From: Polaribacter sp. SA4-12
GTDB lineage: Bacteria; Bacteroidota; Bacteroidia; Flavobacteriales; Flavobacteriaceae
Assembly: GCF_002163675.1 (NCBI RefSeq)
Contig: NZ_CP019334.1
Location: 3,391,501-3,455,500 of the forward strand
Length of the DNA: 64,000 nt
Direction of reading: 5' to 3'
The notes under the pieces are model-generated. The model searched no databases. It saw only the letters and a program-made list of their open reading frames with translations, and had not been told where the DNA came from. Positions 63,149 through 64,000 of the stretch are shown piece by piece. The stretch's first letter is position 1, and each line of letters starts with the position of its first letter. The translations under genes and the position numbers were made by a program.

Positions 63149-64000
63149 TTAAAAGGGGTAGTTGATTCCTATGTTGTAAACGGCATTGGCAAAATTGTAG
63201 TTTTTAAGCCATTTATTACCAGTTAAATAAGGTTCATACGTTTTAAAACCAACATCTAAACGAAGAATTAAAAAACTAAAGTCTAATCTTGCTCCAAAAC
63301 CACTACCAATAGCAATATCTTTTAATGAAGATGAACCTGTGAATTTTGCGTCGTCATCAACAAATTCTGAACCAGTAATGTCCCAAATATTACCTGCATC
63401 AATAAATAATGCACCTTTTAACTTACTAACCACATCAAATCTGTATTCTGCACTGGTTAAGAATTTAAGGCTACCTACATTATATTCTAAACCTGTATTG
63501 TTGCTTCCTGGACCTAGTTCATAAGTTTGCCACGCTCTAATATCATTAGAACCACCAGCAAAGTAACTTTTAGTAAAAGGTATATCAGAATTATCATAAG
63601 GGATAATTACACCTAAAAATGTTCTAAATCCGAAAACAGAGTTAGAGCCCAAATCCCAAAATTGCTTATATTCAATATCTGTTTTAAAGTATTGAGCTAA
63701 AGGTATTCTAGCAAATGTTTTTTTACCATTTGCATTTGTGTTTTTCGATATTAGCCCTAAAATGTTTCCAGAATTGGCAATTCTTGCTTTAAAAAATGAA
63801 AAGTTATTATCATTAAACTTTGTTTGATTATTATAGGTATAAGAATAAGCAAGAACAGGAATTAAGAAATCTGATGTTACAATATTATATCTATTTAATA
63901 TATTTAATGCTGTGTTGTATTCGTCTGAATTTGTTGCTTTAAAGCTAGTGTCAGCAGAAACTTTATTCATAAAGCTGATCGCTTCAGTTACTTGTTTGTC
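63149..64000 (-). CDS. BamA/TamA-like outer membrane protein, C-terminal part
   Basis: The minus-strand frame is open to the window edge; the internal ATG at 63970 is not the true start because ten more codons upstream are in frame. The 284 visible codons form a 16-stranded-barrel-type C-terminus of the surface antigen family: KSYFAGGSNDIRAWQTYELG (family GG...RG/RA turn), SAEYRFDVVSKLKGALFIDAG and GSGFGARLDFSFLILRLDVG. It ends in YNIGINYPF, an aromatic terminal residue typical for barrel insertion. TamA-like proteins of this kind in Bacteroidetes insert or export outer-membrane components. Confidence 0.88.
   Translation of the reverse strand, partial: DKQVTEAISFMNKVSADTSFKATNSDEYNTALNILNRYNIVTSDFLIPVLAYSYTYNNQTKFNDNNFSFFKARIANSGNILGLISKNTNANGKKTFARIPLAQYFKTDIEYKQFWDLGSNSVFGFRTFLGVIIPYDNSDIPFTKSYFAGGSNDIRAWQTYELGPGSNNTGLEYNVGSLKFLTSAEYRFDVVSKLKGALFIDAGNIWDITGSEFVDDDAKFTGSSSLKDIAIGSGFGARLDFSFLILRLDVGFKTYEPYLTGNKWLKNYNFANAVYNIGINYPF

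Overview
The window looks like a chromosomal segment of a marine member of the Flavobacteriaceae, close to Polaribacter in style. The DNA is very A+T-rich. Promoters follow the Bacteroidetes pattern TAnnTTTG and ribosome binding sites are mostly absent. Gliding genes gldB and gldC, a GldB-type lipoprotein signal, a polysaccharide lyase family 6 gene, and a sulfatase next to a family 2 glycosidase all fit an alga-associated bacterium. The genus is an inference.

Bases 1-25,800 form a sulfur superlocus. After the tail of an alginate-lyase-type gene (1-1057, minus) comes metK (minus). Divergent from it is a long plus-strand series: metY, a fused metX-aspartokinase-homoserine dehydrogenase, metZ, an Rrf2 regulator, DUF2061, cysH, cysD, cysN, a sulfite reductase with an extra C-terminal domain, two siroheme genes, ferredoxin reductase, ferredoxin, cysE, cysM, split metH with a small monooxygenase-like gene between the halves, and metF. 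Together these take sulfate to sulfide, cysteine, homocysteine, methionine and S-adenosylmethionine. Control is layered: a SAM-II-like riboswitch on metK, SAM-I riboswitches on metY and metH, and palindromic Rrf2-type operators at the sulfate-assimilation end.

Bases 25,900-30,300 hold thioredoxin, a small membrane protein, an M1 aminopeptidase lipoprotein and a DUF58 protein. Bases 30,300-34,650 are a decaying, recombination-prone stretch: a duplicated tRNA-Asp unit, a candidate small RNA, wrecks of a chaperone-like gene and a DUF4402 gene, a duplicated tRNA-Gly/tRNA-Leu unit, a regulator/beta-barrel chimera with three stop codons, and the C-terminal stump of a sulfatase. An intact sulfatase and GH2 glycosidase follow (34,650-38,530) and look like the surviving part of a polysaccharide utilization locus.

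Bases 38,600-64,000 are mostly conserved housekeeping genes: superoxide dismutase, fructose-1,6-bisphosphatase, an acetyltransferase with lysC, an aminolipid-type bifunctional acyltransferase, proC, trigger factor, clpP, clpX, dnaG, nadE, gldB, gldC, an OmpA-family protein, a folK-deoxynucleoside kinase fusion, pnp, rpsO, accD, class II aldolase and a partial BamA-like gene. Among them are two paralogous 43-residue genes at 52,643-52,998. Both dnaG and accD encode proteins whose zinc-ribbon ligands have been replaced.

No CRISPR array, intact insertion sequence or prophage was seen. The unusual material is the pair of facing SAM riboswitch classes, several enzyme fusions, the tiny paralogous genes, a three-copy structured intergenic element and the decayed tRNA-flanked region.
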